Part shown: in pieces, positions 37,301 to 50,000 of the stretch
How positions within the stretch are numbered: position 1 is the first letter of the stretch
Layout: every line of letters starts with the position of its first letter
Assembly: GCA_013398295.1 (NCBI GenBank)
Contig: VZSF01010138.1
Coordinates: 1,319,564-1,383,563 of the forward strand
Length of the DNA stretch: 64,000 nt
Source: Chionis minor
Taxonomy: Eukaryota > Chordata > Aves > Charadriiformes > Chionididae
Reading direction: 5' to 3'
Notes under the pieces: generated by a model
The model's database searches: none
Told to the model about the DNA's origin: nothing
What the model saw: only the letters and a program-made list of their open reading frames with translations
Program-made: the position numbers and the translations under genes

Positions 37301-38050
37301 TTTCTGAGACTGGCAATGGGAAGGACTTGTCCCATCACTCAGATCCAGCTGGGAGGTGGGCACAGCCCACTGTCTGGGGCAGCTGGCTTTGGGGGTGGCA
37401 CAGCATCAGGGACCTGCTTTCTTGCTCTTCTCTGTACCAGAGATGAGAAAAATTGTAATTGCTTTGGGGGAAGGGAGGGCAGTGGAAGGACAATGGTCAC
37501 ATTCATTATGCTCCAGCCTACCTTTAGAAACAGCAAGTCTGACTCTCCAAGCCTCTCCATGCCAACTGACGGGTACCTATCTCAACTCAAACCATTCCCA
37601 GACCTGTGGCAGACCTTTCTCTAGGTGCCAGAATTAAGTTTTGTGCGTCTTGCTGAGAGGCACCCCGTGTTCGGAGGGGTCTGGGGCTTGCGTGTATCCT
37701 CTCCCTGTGTGTGGCAGGAATCACAGCCTGCAGGTCGGAAAGTCACCAGTCCAGCTGGTAGAGCCCAAGCAAACTGCTCCTGTTGCTGGGTGGCCATCCT
37801 CTCCCACTTTTAAAATCTAGGGGCAAGCTGCACCGGGGCAGGCTGGCATCTTATACAGATGAGATCCTCAATGTTTAGCCAGGGAGGTGGCACAGAGAAC
37901 CTGCCAGGTGCTGTGCAGAACCAAGAGTTCTCAGGGGGGTGCCAGTTGTCTTCAATCCAATGCAACAACAAACTGTGCTATGACAACTTCATTAACTGTT
38001 TCACTTACCGCAAGCTCTGCAAATAAGTAAGACATCAGCCCAAGCAATAC
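37301..38050. other. GC-richer non-coding block with a small cysteine-rich open frame
   Basis: This block is richer in G and C than its surroundings and several frames on both strands are open for 60-104 codons. In one plus-strand frame, 37871-38026 would give 51 residues with five cysteines in the last 28 (spacing C-x6-C-x4-C-x6-C-x6-C), ending TYRKLCK and a TAA stop. I recognise no family and see no signal peptide, so this may well be chance. Confidence 0.3.
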
Positions 38051-41000
38051 TGGCACCTCAAATGGGCTGGGCTTGTTTTCTCTGTGGAGCAAGATTACAG
38101 GTAAAAATGATCTACAGATATAATTTCTCACTGTTTATGACAATTAACTTGGCCCTTTGTAGTCTCTATTGCCTTCCTTAGAATGACTGAGGAGAAAAAA
38201 ATGTATTTCTTATCTTGCATTATTTTAAAAGAAGATCATTTGGTCTCTGCTCTTCCTTCTAGAGAAAGCATTCAGATATCCAGGCAATGATTATTTTCAT
38301 TATTTTGAGCCAGGTTGGAATGTTTCTCTCTTAAGTAATTCTACTCTCCTTCTATTGTAGAACCATAACTACACCAAATGTTGTTCACAACACATTTACA
38401 AGGGTGGGGGTCTTTTCTTCTATATGAGAAGAAGTTGTTCCAGAATAAGAAGTTTTTGTTTTAGAAGCTCATGAAATTTCAGCGACTGTATGCACTGGTT
38501 ACACAACAGAACAGTTAACTTTTGTGACTATGGTGAAAATCCAGTCTTTGTTTAGGCAATTTTATGTGGGTTAACCAATCAAAACCTATATTATCGATTG
38601 ATATACTGGGAATCCTTATCAGAGGACAGCAGTTTAGTCATCTCAAGAAAATCAATGAAGCACTGTTCTCTGAGATTTTGTTTCTTCTTGGTTGCCTTAA
38701 CCGAGTTTAAGGTAGGAGAAGACGTCTCTGAGCATTCCCAACAGGAACCACAGGTGAAATGACCTGTCCAAGGCCACTAAGGAAGCAGAGTTCTGGGTCT
38801 CAGACCCAGATCACTGTTCCAGCTCTGCTCAGACAGTGATGCCAGTCTCTAGGGATAATGAAAAGCAGCTGAGAAGTAAGAAAAAGGGTTTGTCAGCTGT
38901 TGTGTTTCAGCCTGGAAACAAACAGCCCCCTCATCACTTCTTCCATTCCCTACAGACATGACTCTTCGTGATGAAGCAGGCTGATACGTGTGTTATCTGT
39001 GTTTTCACATTACATTGAAAGAGGCAGAAAGAGCTTGAACTTTGGCTCAGAGGTCACCAGCCTGGGGAAAAAAGAAGAAAAAAAAACATTAAGAAAGGCT
39101 GTTTTAAGCAGTATTAGTTCCTGGTTGCATAGCACACTCATCAGCTTAATCCCCTGAAGTGTCACAAGAACAGAGCTTTTCCAGCAAATAGAGGAACAGC
39201 ATGTACAAGCAATATCACATTACGTTCCTTCCTGATGGATCCATGGTCTCAGCCTCTTAGGTCTGCTGCTGATATACATCAAGCTTCTCATCTGATGTAT
39301 TATGTCTACCACTGAACTCCTGTCCAAAGGGGATTTCTTGTGGAAGAAGTAGTACATTTTTAGGAGATATAAAGGAGTTGGGTTATAATTTAAAAAATAC
39401 TTTTCTAGAGTTCAGTCAGAAGAATATTGCGGGAGAGAACACAGGACAAATTTTCAGCCACTGATCTTTGACATCAACATGTTTGTAACGTGTATAAAAC
39501 TTCATCACTCAAGGTGAAAGCCTTATCTAAAGAAGGGTAGGAAAAATGTTCCTCCACCAAAAAAAAATGTCCTGCTGCTGCAATGCTAATTCTCTCCACA
39601 CCATGCTTATACAAGGGGAGGGTGCAGATATACTGAATTTTACCCACCTCGTGTGATCTGGATAAAGCAAGTAGACCTGCAGCTCATAAAGTAAATCAAA
39701 TCTGAATTTCTGTTACTGTATGAGCAAATATCTCAGCTTAACTATGTCACCCTACAGTCTGCTGGAGGGCTATTATCCATTCTGTTACCTATGGCTTCCT
39801 TCTGCTTGGTCATATTGCTATTCTCATCTTAATATTTCTCCACACAGCTATTTTTCCCTCTGTTGTTTCCAGCTATAATTAGAGCACAGATTTAGCAATG
39901 CACTTTTCCCTATTTATGTATAAGATGTGCATGAGGATTTGGTGGTTCTCTTAATCAATACATCTATCTGCTTCTGCTTCCACAAGCTTTTAAAGAATTG
40001 CCAGCTCAGGACAACACTGATGTCTCCAATGATGTGCAAACAGGTGGAGGTGTAAATAACGAGCTGTTGCAGCTGTGCTGGTGCCTCTCTGCTATGCCGC
40101 AAGAATGTGGAGTAAACAGCCTGGCTTTGAGCAGACACAAGCACAATAAGGCAACTCTTTAGCCTGTGCTAGAATTTTTGAGCCAGCAGGAACGTGCACC
40201 CAGGCACCTTACTGTTGTCCATGCTGCACTAGGCACTAGGATGCCCGGATCAACACGCTACTTCCCAATACTGAAAGAGGTATTAAATCGTGTTACATGC
40301 TGTGGGTCAGAGTAAGAAAAGAAAATCAGTCTTTCTTGTGCAGTCAAATGTTTTCAGGTAGCTTTGGAGAAATATGAAAGGAGTATGCTCATAGAGATGT
40401 AAAGTTGTACTGTGGAGTTGTGTATTGTACATTAGTCTGTCTTCCTTGTGAGAGGAGAGCGTTTGTGCTTTCTACTTAAAAATATTGCTTTATTAAAACA
40501 AGTCACATAGTTGTGGGTGAGAAAAATGAGCTTATGGAGCATGGGAAAGTGAAATGTTATCATCCTATTAGCAAGGTTTCAAGAAGCTGTTTTAATAGTG
40601 ACTCCTTTAAATTTGATTCTGGTCCTCACTAGGACTGCTCAGGCCCCAGAAGGAAGCTTGTAAGCAAGAAGGAATTGAGTTCTCAGGGCTGGAAACCAAA
40701 CAAGCTAACACCCATGTGTGATGGACTTTGAGTCTGCTATTTCTTGGATCTGCTGTTTGCCAGGCATTGGCAAGGGGAAGATTCCTGGGACATGGCGCAT
40801 GGAGGCCTGCAGGTTTTGCTGAGATTTTTGCATACAAGGAGAGATCTGGGGAAGCTGAGCTTACTGAAATCATGCAACTTTGTTTTATTACCGATGACAC
40901 TTCGTACCCTCAACTCCATTGTATTTAGTGAATGGCAGGTGGCTAGACCTTGTTTTGTCTCACAATGATGGGGAGCTGAGTAAGAACTGGGTTTCCATTC

Positions 41001-44000
41001 CATCAAGGTGAATGCAACAAAATTAGACGGATAAAAAGAAAAAAAAAAAACAAACACGCATGAGTCTACCTTACTCTTCTCTCCCATGAGAGGGATTAGA
41101 TTCAGAAATCCCGTCTTCCTAGTGCTACACCTTCATTTAAAAAGAGCAGACCTTTGTCCCTTCTGTCCTGGGACCTTCCACTTGGTATTTTATATCTGAT
41201 GCCTACCTTTACACCGAGGTATCTCTGCTTTCAGGCAAATTGTTCTCCTGCTCCTCTCCCAGAATCCAAAGTCAAAGGCCACACAGGGCAGAGAGGTGCT
41301 GAGCTCTGTTACTAGCACAAGGAGGGAGCAGATCTGCTCTGCTCAGCCACATTGTGCAACGTTTTGTTATCAGGCTCAAGCCCTGTGAACCTTTCAGGGA
41401 TTAAAATTGATGAGATTCTCTGCCGCCACCAGGCTCTTCAGAGCACACAGTTTTCCTGAGCTGCAGTCACTCCGAGTGGGAATTGCAGTCAGAAGGTCAG
41501 AAAACTGTTCAGAAAATAAAGTCTATGTTGCTGTTTGCCATTATTTGAAGTCTAAAACTGATACCAAACAGCTAGGGGATTGATGAGGCTTTCCTGTACC
41601 CCAGCAGCAATACAGATCATTGAATTAATCCAATGATTTTTTTTTATTGATATGTAAGAAAAGAAAGGGATCTTTCACTGCTTTTTGACGTTTTTATTGT
41701 GGGGAACTATACACTAAGAGGCTTATGTTAAGAGCCAGTGTGTGATGTTATTCATAGGCTCACGCGGCTCCACACTGATCAGTCAAGATAACAAACACAG
41801 GATGCAACTCCCTTGTCTCAACAAACTTGTCCGATTAATTTCCCTTACTGGTATTAATATACCAGCTGCACTATCTCTGTTTGAGATGCATTTGCATCAC
41901 AAAGGAATTGTTTTATCTCAGCCTGTGTAATTTCAAGTGGTGTTGGTGGCTCACAGACACTCACTGTCCAAGTTATTGTCCAGGACTGAAACTTTGCAGA
42001 GGAATGAGCTCCCATCTCATCCATGTCAGTGTTATCTGCCTTAGTATTACTATTTCTTTTCTTTTAGTTCATGCAGTCTAGATTTGTTTCAAACCTATGG
42101 TGAATGCTATGCTAATCTTTATCCTGCTGAGTTTACATTCAAGAAGAGAAGTGAGGTCCCCTAATAGACGCTATAATTTAGGATGGGGAGGGGAGATAGG
42201 GCTTGCCTGCAGAGCCAGCTTAACCCCTGCCTGTGATGAGGTTCTACCTGTTTCCAAAAGAGGTGTAAAAATCTCTTTTTAAAGAGGAGGCAATAGAGAA
42301 ATATACAGAAAAATGAGGAAATCAAGCAAGAACTTTAAACAGCAAATTTATCAGTATTTGTTTCCCTGCTCTTGGAAGCCACAAACATTCAAATTTTTCC
42401 ACTGTTTTTGCTATATACAATGCACATGTCTTGTCCTTTTGTGATCTGTGGCCTCAGGGGTAATTTTGTACAAGTGATTTATGCTTTAAGTGAAGGAAGT
42501 GGTGCTTCTTTTCAGGAATTTTGAACCTGGTTTCCTTTCAGTTTTTTTGTGTTCCCTGTGTGCTGAGACAGGGAGGGAAGAAAGGAAAAGGCAATGAAGA
42601 GGAGGTGCTCAGATAGACAGCTCAGGAGGAAGACTGAACAAGAGAGAGGCAGCTCAGATGGGAAGGAAATTCAGAGCTCAGAAACTGGTGAGGAAAAAAA
42701 AAAAAAGAGAGCCTGGTCTTTGCTATTTGAATGAGTGTCCCCCTCTTCTTCTGAGGTTTTATATGCTTTGGAAACCAAGTAAATGGGAGAATTTTTTCCA
42801 TATGAAATCAGTCTGGTTGCCCTCACTTTGGTGTTTTCAATCTTGTTTCTTTCCTAGATGTGAGGAAAGTGGAAAGTACCCAAAGCGGACTGTGAATTTC
42901 CAAAAAGGCATTTTCAACATTTTTCCTCTTCATGCGTAAAACATCCATTGCATGTTTGATTTCCACAGAAATAAGAGTCACACGAGCAAGAGCTCATATA
43001 ATGCCTTGCTTTGCCTTTTCCCAATTTATTTCAGAGAGCCAGATATATCTGCAGTCTTTCATCTCATCCTCTTTTCTGGCATCCAGGCCTATTGGGGCAG
43101 CAACTCTTTTCTTTGTCAGCACTCACCAGACCCTGACTCCAGGCAATTTTTGTAAATAGTTTTCCAATACTACTGCACTAATTTTATATGCTTCACAGCC
43201 TATTTGCAAGTAATTTAATCATGTACATAATTTTTCTAACCAGGGATTATGATGTTCTCTCTCTGGTTAAATGATGCCCAGAACTTGCTGCCTTCTCTGA
43301 AGGGGAGAAAAGTGAGACAGCAGCTGTCATTTGTTTTAGTGACCAGCCCAAACCACAACGGATTTATTTAAGATATGTTTTTACTAGTTTGTAATTTCTT
43401 TGTTTCTGATGGGAAGCCTTTTGTTTAAGAGCATCAGCAGAGCAAGACACAATATGCAGGAGAAAACCTTTTTCTCATAACATGGGGCAGCAAGCTCTAA
43501 ATCTTTGGAAAGAAGCAGAAATTCTCTATTCAGCCACTCAGAATTGTGCCAAGATGCTCAAGTGCCAGCCGAGCTGATATGGAAGAGAACTAACAAACTC
43601 CTTTCACATAGAGCATAAAAACAATCATTATATGATAGCCAGGTTAATAGGAACTGACAACCAAACTCTCTGGGGGGCATATGTTTGAGCAGAGAAACCT
43701 GGGCCATGGTGGAGAGGGAGTTTGAGCTTTGCCACCATAGCAGAAATGCAGTTTTTATTTTTGCTTTCTATTTCTCACCTGCCTCTGCTCTAAATAAACT
43801 CTGTTGCTTTAGATTGCTTTTAGTGTTTTGATACAAGTACCACTGAACAGAAGTACCCTTTGGCTTGTTGTTATAGGTGGATTATAAATGTTACAATGTT
43901 ATTTCTATTCATTAATGTGCAGTGAAATATCAGCATTTTCCACCAGTATTCAGTCTTTCATGCCGAAAATAGCATAACATTTATTCCCCCCTTCCACATG

Positions 44001-44045
44001 TAAAACACAACCTGCTGGTTTTTATTGTCTGCAGTAGAAAATATT

Positions 44046-44081
44046 GGGGGGGCGGGAAGGGGGGGGAGGCGTTCAAGGGGG
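44046..44081 (+). other. G-rich run, possible G-quadruplex
   Basis: On the plus strand: G7, C, G3, AA, G8, then AGG and, after a 10-nt gap from the G8 run, G5. Four or more runs of three G are available if G8 is split. The capacity is clear from sequence; formation and role are unknown. Confidence 0.6.
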
Positions 44082-44152
44082 TTTTTTTTGGTCGTGCTTC
44101 TTTTACTGCTAAATAGCTTTCCGTTTGTATAAGTCCTTTTTTGTGTGTGTAA

Positions 44153-44174
44153 ACAGAAAGAGTGTTCTTTCTGT
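44153..44174. repeat. Inverted repeat, 9-bp arms, 4-nt loop
   Basis: ACAGAAAGA (44153-44161), loop GTGT, then TCTTTCTGT (44166-44174). The arms pair perfectly and the loop size suits an RNA hairpin. No terminator or other function can be claimed. Confidence 0.7.
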
Positions 44175-46784
44175 GATACCTTAACATCATATAACTCAGC
44201 ACTTTAAGATCAGAACTGCGTAGCACTCGCAGTCAGAAATGTAATTAAAATGAGAGCTGCAGTACAATGGTCATGAGGACATCAGGGGATAACTGCCTAG
44301 CATTACAGCAAGCATTATGATTAACTTCAGACATTTGGCCCAATTTAATGCTTACATATTACAAGCTACTGAGGTTCCGGTGAAATTTGAGAGATGTTTT
44401 CTTCTCTTCTGCTTTAAAGCCTGTAGTGAGAAGCTGCTTTGTATTATTTGCATTTTCATCTACACTGGAAGAGTGCCTGTTGGATAGCATAGAAACTGCA
44501 GTGATTAAAAAGACCCAGTGACTGAACCAAAATCCAAGCTCTGACAGGCATAAGTCTCCCTTCAAAGACTGCCAGTGACCCAGAACTAAAGTATTATCTG
44601 AATAACTTGTGCTCAGAGCATTTGAGAACCTAATCTTAGCCTACATTTTGTAGAAAGGAACAGACTTCCAAATTTGAAGCTCAAACAAATAAAGCAACAA
44701 AGGGAGCTTCTGCAAGCAAAATTTTCATTGTAAAAATCACAAGAATTTCTCACAGTCTAGACAGCCCCAAATAGAAATCCCCCAGGCTTCCCACCCAGCC
44801 TGAAACACACCTTCATCCTCAGCACAACCTACCCTAGAAAATAAGCTGGCTCCCCTTCTCTCTTATTTATAGGCTTTCTGGCTATATTAACTCCCTTCAG
44901 CTGCCTCCAATGAGCAGCACATTTCTTCTTCTTGGCTGGTTTCTATAGTGAAAGGAAGAGCCACTTGGTTTTGTGAGCCCTGTAACTCCAGTCTTACTAA
45001 ACTGCTGTATGCAAGCTATATCAGAAACAGTATGTACAGTTTGGGGTGCATTTTTGTATTTGTGTTGTTATTATCTAGGTTTTGGCACAGAAAGCTCACG
45101 TGTGTTGTTAAAACAGCTCCTTAGTAGGTGTTTCTGCCCAGGGAGCTCACTGCAGAATTGGAGCTAAGTGGTACTATTAGGGTTGTGTGAGGAGTTGGGA
45201 GTAATTTTAGGAGGGGGGACCCTTGGGTTGTGGTCTCACTTGGGTGTTGTGAGGAGAAAACAGGGTCTGAAAACACCTTGTATGTGAGTACGGTAGCAGG
45301 AATGTGGACCTAAAGTGGACTTAATCTTCTGGACCTGAAAATACTCCCTTACAGGCAAAGCAGCCCTCACCCTGTTATTGGTGAGGATTATTGTGTTTTT
45401 TTGGGGAACCTGTTGCTCTCACTGGTCTGAATTTCCCTGTGATGCCTACCCCAGCAGCCACCTTTGCTATGCTAATAGCAGCAGGGCCCCGTGACACACA
45501 TGATTAGAACGAGCATTTTGTTATGTGCGAGTCTGCCAGCCGCTTTCTCAGCCTGAGCTCAAAACGTCGCATGCAGATCCAGGGCTGCTGCTAGCTGAAT
45601 ATGTAAAAGCTGGGCTTCAAGCAACTATAGGCTTTATAATTGCTTATTGCATTAACTCAGATGCTACTATGGAGCATGCTGTGTGTTACTCTGATTTTAT
45701 TAAAATAAAAAGATGAAATGCCAAATTAAAGAAAAATGAAGGGGATTATCATGACTCTAGGTTAAACATAAACAGCAGGATTCAGAGAGCTCCTGGAGAA
45801 CAGAACTCTTTCAATAAAATCTTTCCATTTTTAAAACATTTAAAAAGAAAAAGGGGGAAATATCTATATGCCATATCAGGAAAATTGCCTTTAAATGGTG
45901 TGTTTCTCAGGAGTTTCTATGAGGCATTAGTAGCTCTCCAAGAAACAAAAGACTTGTTTTTATGCTAATGATAACTGAAATAAAGACGGAGAGAGGGAAA
46001 ATTCAGAATGCTCTGCTGTATAATCTGGGTTAGTTTGGAGTAAGTATCTATTCTTTATTGAAAGTTTTCTGCTGGCTAGTGGCAACTCTTTAAAGGAAAT
46101 ATTTGTTTTTCCTTGTTGCTTGATGATAATCATTGCCAAATGCAGGAGTGCTGTGGAAAGTGAAAGATTTGTTTTATTTCATTTTCCTCCCTTGATTTTT
46201 GTTGCTTCCTTCCCCCTTCAGGAACATAAATAATGATAATAATAAACACAGGAAAACCCCTCAGGTAACTTAAAAATGAAATGCAGGAGATGTATTGTTA
46301 TAAATGAGAGTGCGAATGTCACAGTGGTAAAATTAGAAAGAAATGTGTAAGTCCTGAGCTCCCCTGAGCTGGAGGGGAAGGCTTAGGAGGTTTGATTTCT
46401 GAGCACTGTCCAGAGAAGGAACTGCCATGGAAATCTCTGTTTCCATTAAAAATGCAAGCCAAAAAAATCTTTCTCAAAGCCTGATTGTGAGGCCCTGATT
46501 TTGACCCCTATTTTAGTTTTAATGCTTTTAGAAAAAGAATAAATACAATGCATTTCAACTTGAAACCCCTGGTGCAGCTTCGGCAGGGTGCAATCTGCAT
46601 GTAAATGTCTGGTGAAATTGTTTAGAGGGAGCCAGCACCACCCACGGCAGCACCAGAATAAGAGAGCAAGAGACATGGAGGGACAGGGAATAAAACGATT
46701 CAAGATGCGTAACAACCTGGGGGCATGCTCAATGTTTAAAATTGTGCCCAATGAAGCACTTTGACCAAAGGCAGGAGGTTATAG

Positions 46785-47085
46785 CGAGGTGGGGGTCAAT
46801 CTCTTCTCCCAAGTAACAAGTGATAGGACAAGACGAAATGGCCTCAAGTTGTGCCAGGGGAGGTTTAGGTTGGATATTAGGAAAAAATTCTTTACCGAAA
46901 GGGTTATCAGGCATTGGAATAGGCTGCCCAGGGAGGTGGTGGAATCGCCATCCCTGGAGGTATTTAAAAGATGGTTGGACGTGGTGCTGAGGGACATGGT
47001 TTAGGGGTGGTTTTGGCAGTGTAGGTTTATGGTTGGACTCGATGATCTTGTAGGTCTCTTCCAACCCAAGTGATTCTATGATTCT
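46785..47085 (+). mobile_element. CR1 LINE 3' fragment, plus orientation
   Basis: The only CR1 here on the plus strand. From about 46785 it encodes the ORF2 C-terminus: [40 protein letters not shown], then [20 protein letters not shown] and a TAG stop at 47002-47004. The 3' UTR (TTTAGGGGTGGTTTTGGCAG, GGTTTATGGTTGGACTCGAT) and the 3' end ATTCTATGATTCT (to 47085) follow. The ending RDMV and this UTR differ from the minus-strand copies, which end SNLL and carry the CCATGGCAGGGGGG-type UTR, so it belongs to another CR1 subfamily. I would guess CR1-Y-like, from memory. Confidence 0.95.
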
Positions 47086-50000
47086 TCTCTGTTAAACTAA
47101 TGCCACGTTGCATGGAAGTTCATTTGGGGCTTACAGGGCAGGATGAGATGTTAGCTTTTTGCCTCCTGAGTCTGTATCCAGGATGTTTTATCACAGGAAT
47201 AACCTTTTTTAATGTAAAGGAGGATCACAGTGCTCCCTGGGCTGGATTTTGCAACCTGTTATAATAATGTGTGTGTTCTCTGTGATGCACCAGCTCTAGG
47301 CATGGGTCAATAGACAGCTGCCTTGTGTGACAGACTGCAAAAGATCCAGGCCCATGTGTTAGAGAAGACTATAAAATAACAGAGTATCGGTCTTACGTGT
47401 TTGTGCTTGAGGGGGGAATAAAAACCCCCAGTGTGTTTTGCTTGGCCCTATGCTCAAAACCTAGAGGAGTGTGATGATGAGTGTCCTTGGAAAAGTGAGA
47501 TGTTTGGAGGCTGAGGTGTATAAGTGAAGACTATCTTCACTTGTGTTTTTAACCACTACTTTGCCCCAAAATGCACTTCACTATCTTTGACTATGAGTTA
47601 ATGAAGCATTTCTACGGGCTCTCTCAGGTTTTTTTCATAAGATCATTGCCAGGAGTGGTTATAGCTGCAAATTTAATCATCTGCATCTGTAGCCTAATGC
47701 AAATGTTGAAAGCCTGTGGAGCAGGTGAGCTCATCATTTATCTGTAGAAAAGTTCACTTGCAGTCAGTGGGCTTATAAATCTTTGCCATCTGAACAGCTA
47801 TACAAGTGTTTCTGAAATATTCAAATAATTTTCTATCCCGTATGCTTTTCTGCTGTATTATTTAGATACCAGATTCACACCAGTGGACCTGGCTCAGATG
47901 ACTGTTTGCATTTTACTTTCTGTGGCTGGTGTAAGACATTCAAGGAGTTCTTTAGAAGAAAATGCTAGATAGTTTTCTTAAGATAGATTATTCCTGTGTC
48001 TGGTAACATTTTCTTTGGATACAAACTGCAGAGTTGGGATATGGGATTGATTTGGACAGGTAAACAGGATTTTGGACACTTTTCTAAACCACCTGAATTT
48101 TTAAGCCTCGTCTATTAACTGGAATAAGGTCCATAAACCCCTTCTGAAAATATCAGACCAGGTACTGGATTTGAGAAACATAGGAGTACACAGCAGCATC
48201 ACATGGGACTACCGCCCAGTCCTAGTGAGTAGCTCAGCTCTCCCCTCCCTGCTTCGATAAGGAGAGCTGTAAATGAACAGCATTTATTTGAAAAGGGACG
48301 AGAAATAAGCAGAAAAAGGAAAGCTCTTTTCTGAAGCATGTGGCAAATGGGAAGGGCCCCTTGTGTAAGCCTTTGGGAAGGAATGGATTATGTTGAATAA
48401 CCCAGAGTCACAGCTCTGTTGCTCACTTTGCAGTTCCCACACTCAGCTCTGAAGATGTAAATTGTTTGTGTCTGTCGTCAGCAGCTTTTGTTTGAACCCA
48501 GATGAAATATTGTAAAGTTTTCAAAACAAATTTTGTATTTTATCTTGATAAAAGATGTTCTCCCAGCCTCACAAGTTCAGAAATAGCCTCCCTTTTCCTG
48601 CTCAAAGCCATATGCTGCTGACAGCCCTACCTGATTATGTGATTCTCCAGATCCTCTTCTTTTTTGGAAATAAAAAGCAGTTTCCTTGACTGAAGTGAAA
48701 AATAGGTTATTTTCCCCATTAACAAAGAGAATACTTTGTCTCTAAAGCTAAAATAAACGGAAACCAATGTCTGATCTATACCCAGCATGCGTTTCTACTC
48801 TAAACACGGTTAAGATGGCTTTGCACTGAATTCTGATGAAGTTGACAGGGGAATAATTTAAACATTTGCAATTTTTCCAGTGTTTTCCAATGTGTGAGCA
48901 GTAACACCTCTTAGACTGAACTTCCTGGGAGTTATGTTTCGCTATAACCGTGCTGACTGCAGTATCTGTCCTGTCCTTTCAGCAAAGAGAAGAGAAAAAT
49001 CCTGATATTGGGATATGAATCAAAGCCCTTATACAGACAGCGCTGGCTGCATATACATTTATGGAGACGTTTACCTCCCCTCTGTCTTTCTACTGTCTGC
49101 AGATGAGAGCTGTGCCTGCCTGTTCAGAACTGCAGTCATTCTCTTCTGTCCCTTGTTGTCTCTATTGCCCTGCTCTTCTAGGGACTAAAGAGGAAATAAA
49201 ACTATGAAAAAGCCTTCTGCCAGTATTTCTGAACTGGGTGGAATCAGGAGCTATCTGCAGTCCTTGCAGTAAAGCCTGTCCCTCTTCATTTTCCAGATAG
49301 CCAGAACATTGGCCATGTCAATTTTCTGGATCAATTGCTATTAGATTTCACCCAAACAAATCAGGAAAGTCCATCTAGTAAGGCATCCTGAGAGCTAAAG
49401 ATTTGGTTTGTTTCTGCACTGGGGAAAGCAGAAACATTTCATTTTTGTGAAATGGAAGCATTCCTCCAAGTGTTTTGTTTCAATGTGATGGGAAATGTCA
49501 TTTGCCTTTATTATATTGCATTTGAAAAGAAGCAATTCATCTTATTGATGCAAAATATTTTGACTGCCTCAGAATGAAGTGCTTCAATAACTTTCCACTG
49601 AAAGTTTCGACAAAAAGAACGTGCTCCTGACAGCCCCTCTAACTGAGCAGGCGTTTGGTCTAGGGAAACTCTTCTGTCAGGACGATTCTGCTCAGCACTA
49701 ACTTCCAGGTCAGATCTCCTCTGGATTGCTTACAAAACAACTATACCCTCTCCAGGTCAGACACCACTTGATGCTTAAAAATGCCTTTGAATGCAGTGTC
49801 ACTCCTGACATGTAGCTCCAGGGTGGGAGAAAGAAATAACAGGTAAAGAATAAAATGATTCTGTCAGTGCTTCATTTCATCGGGAATTTTTGGACTAGGA
49901 GTATCCTTACTGGGAAATCTGTGAGCTTTGGGTCAGTATCCGTGCTTCTGGAGGTGTTCCCACCAAATCATCCGCTACCTTGGTTGCAATGTCTTAATCG

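Larger units (their letters stand above)
38051..46784. other. Long unique non-coding stretch
   Basis: No exon, RNA gene or repeat family could be supported. Items seen are a poly(A) run at 41039-41050, a G-rich quadruplex-capable stretch at 44046-44081, a 9-bp hairpin at 44153-44174 and an AT-rich block at 45500-45720 that looks like a candidate conserved element. Open frames reach 116 codons but overlap on both strands without motifs. Confidence 0.5.

Noticed and set aside
46573..46592. GTGCAGCTTCGGCAGGGTGC resembling the 5' part of U6 snRNA
   Set aside because: The resemblance stops after the GCTTCGGCAG core and no further U6 sequence or promoter follows.
47470..47515. TGATGA and CTGA boxes suggesting a C/D snoRNA
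   Set aside because: The boxes are too close together and no terminal stem or second box pair is visible.
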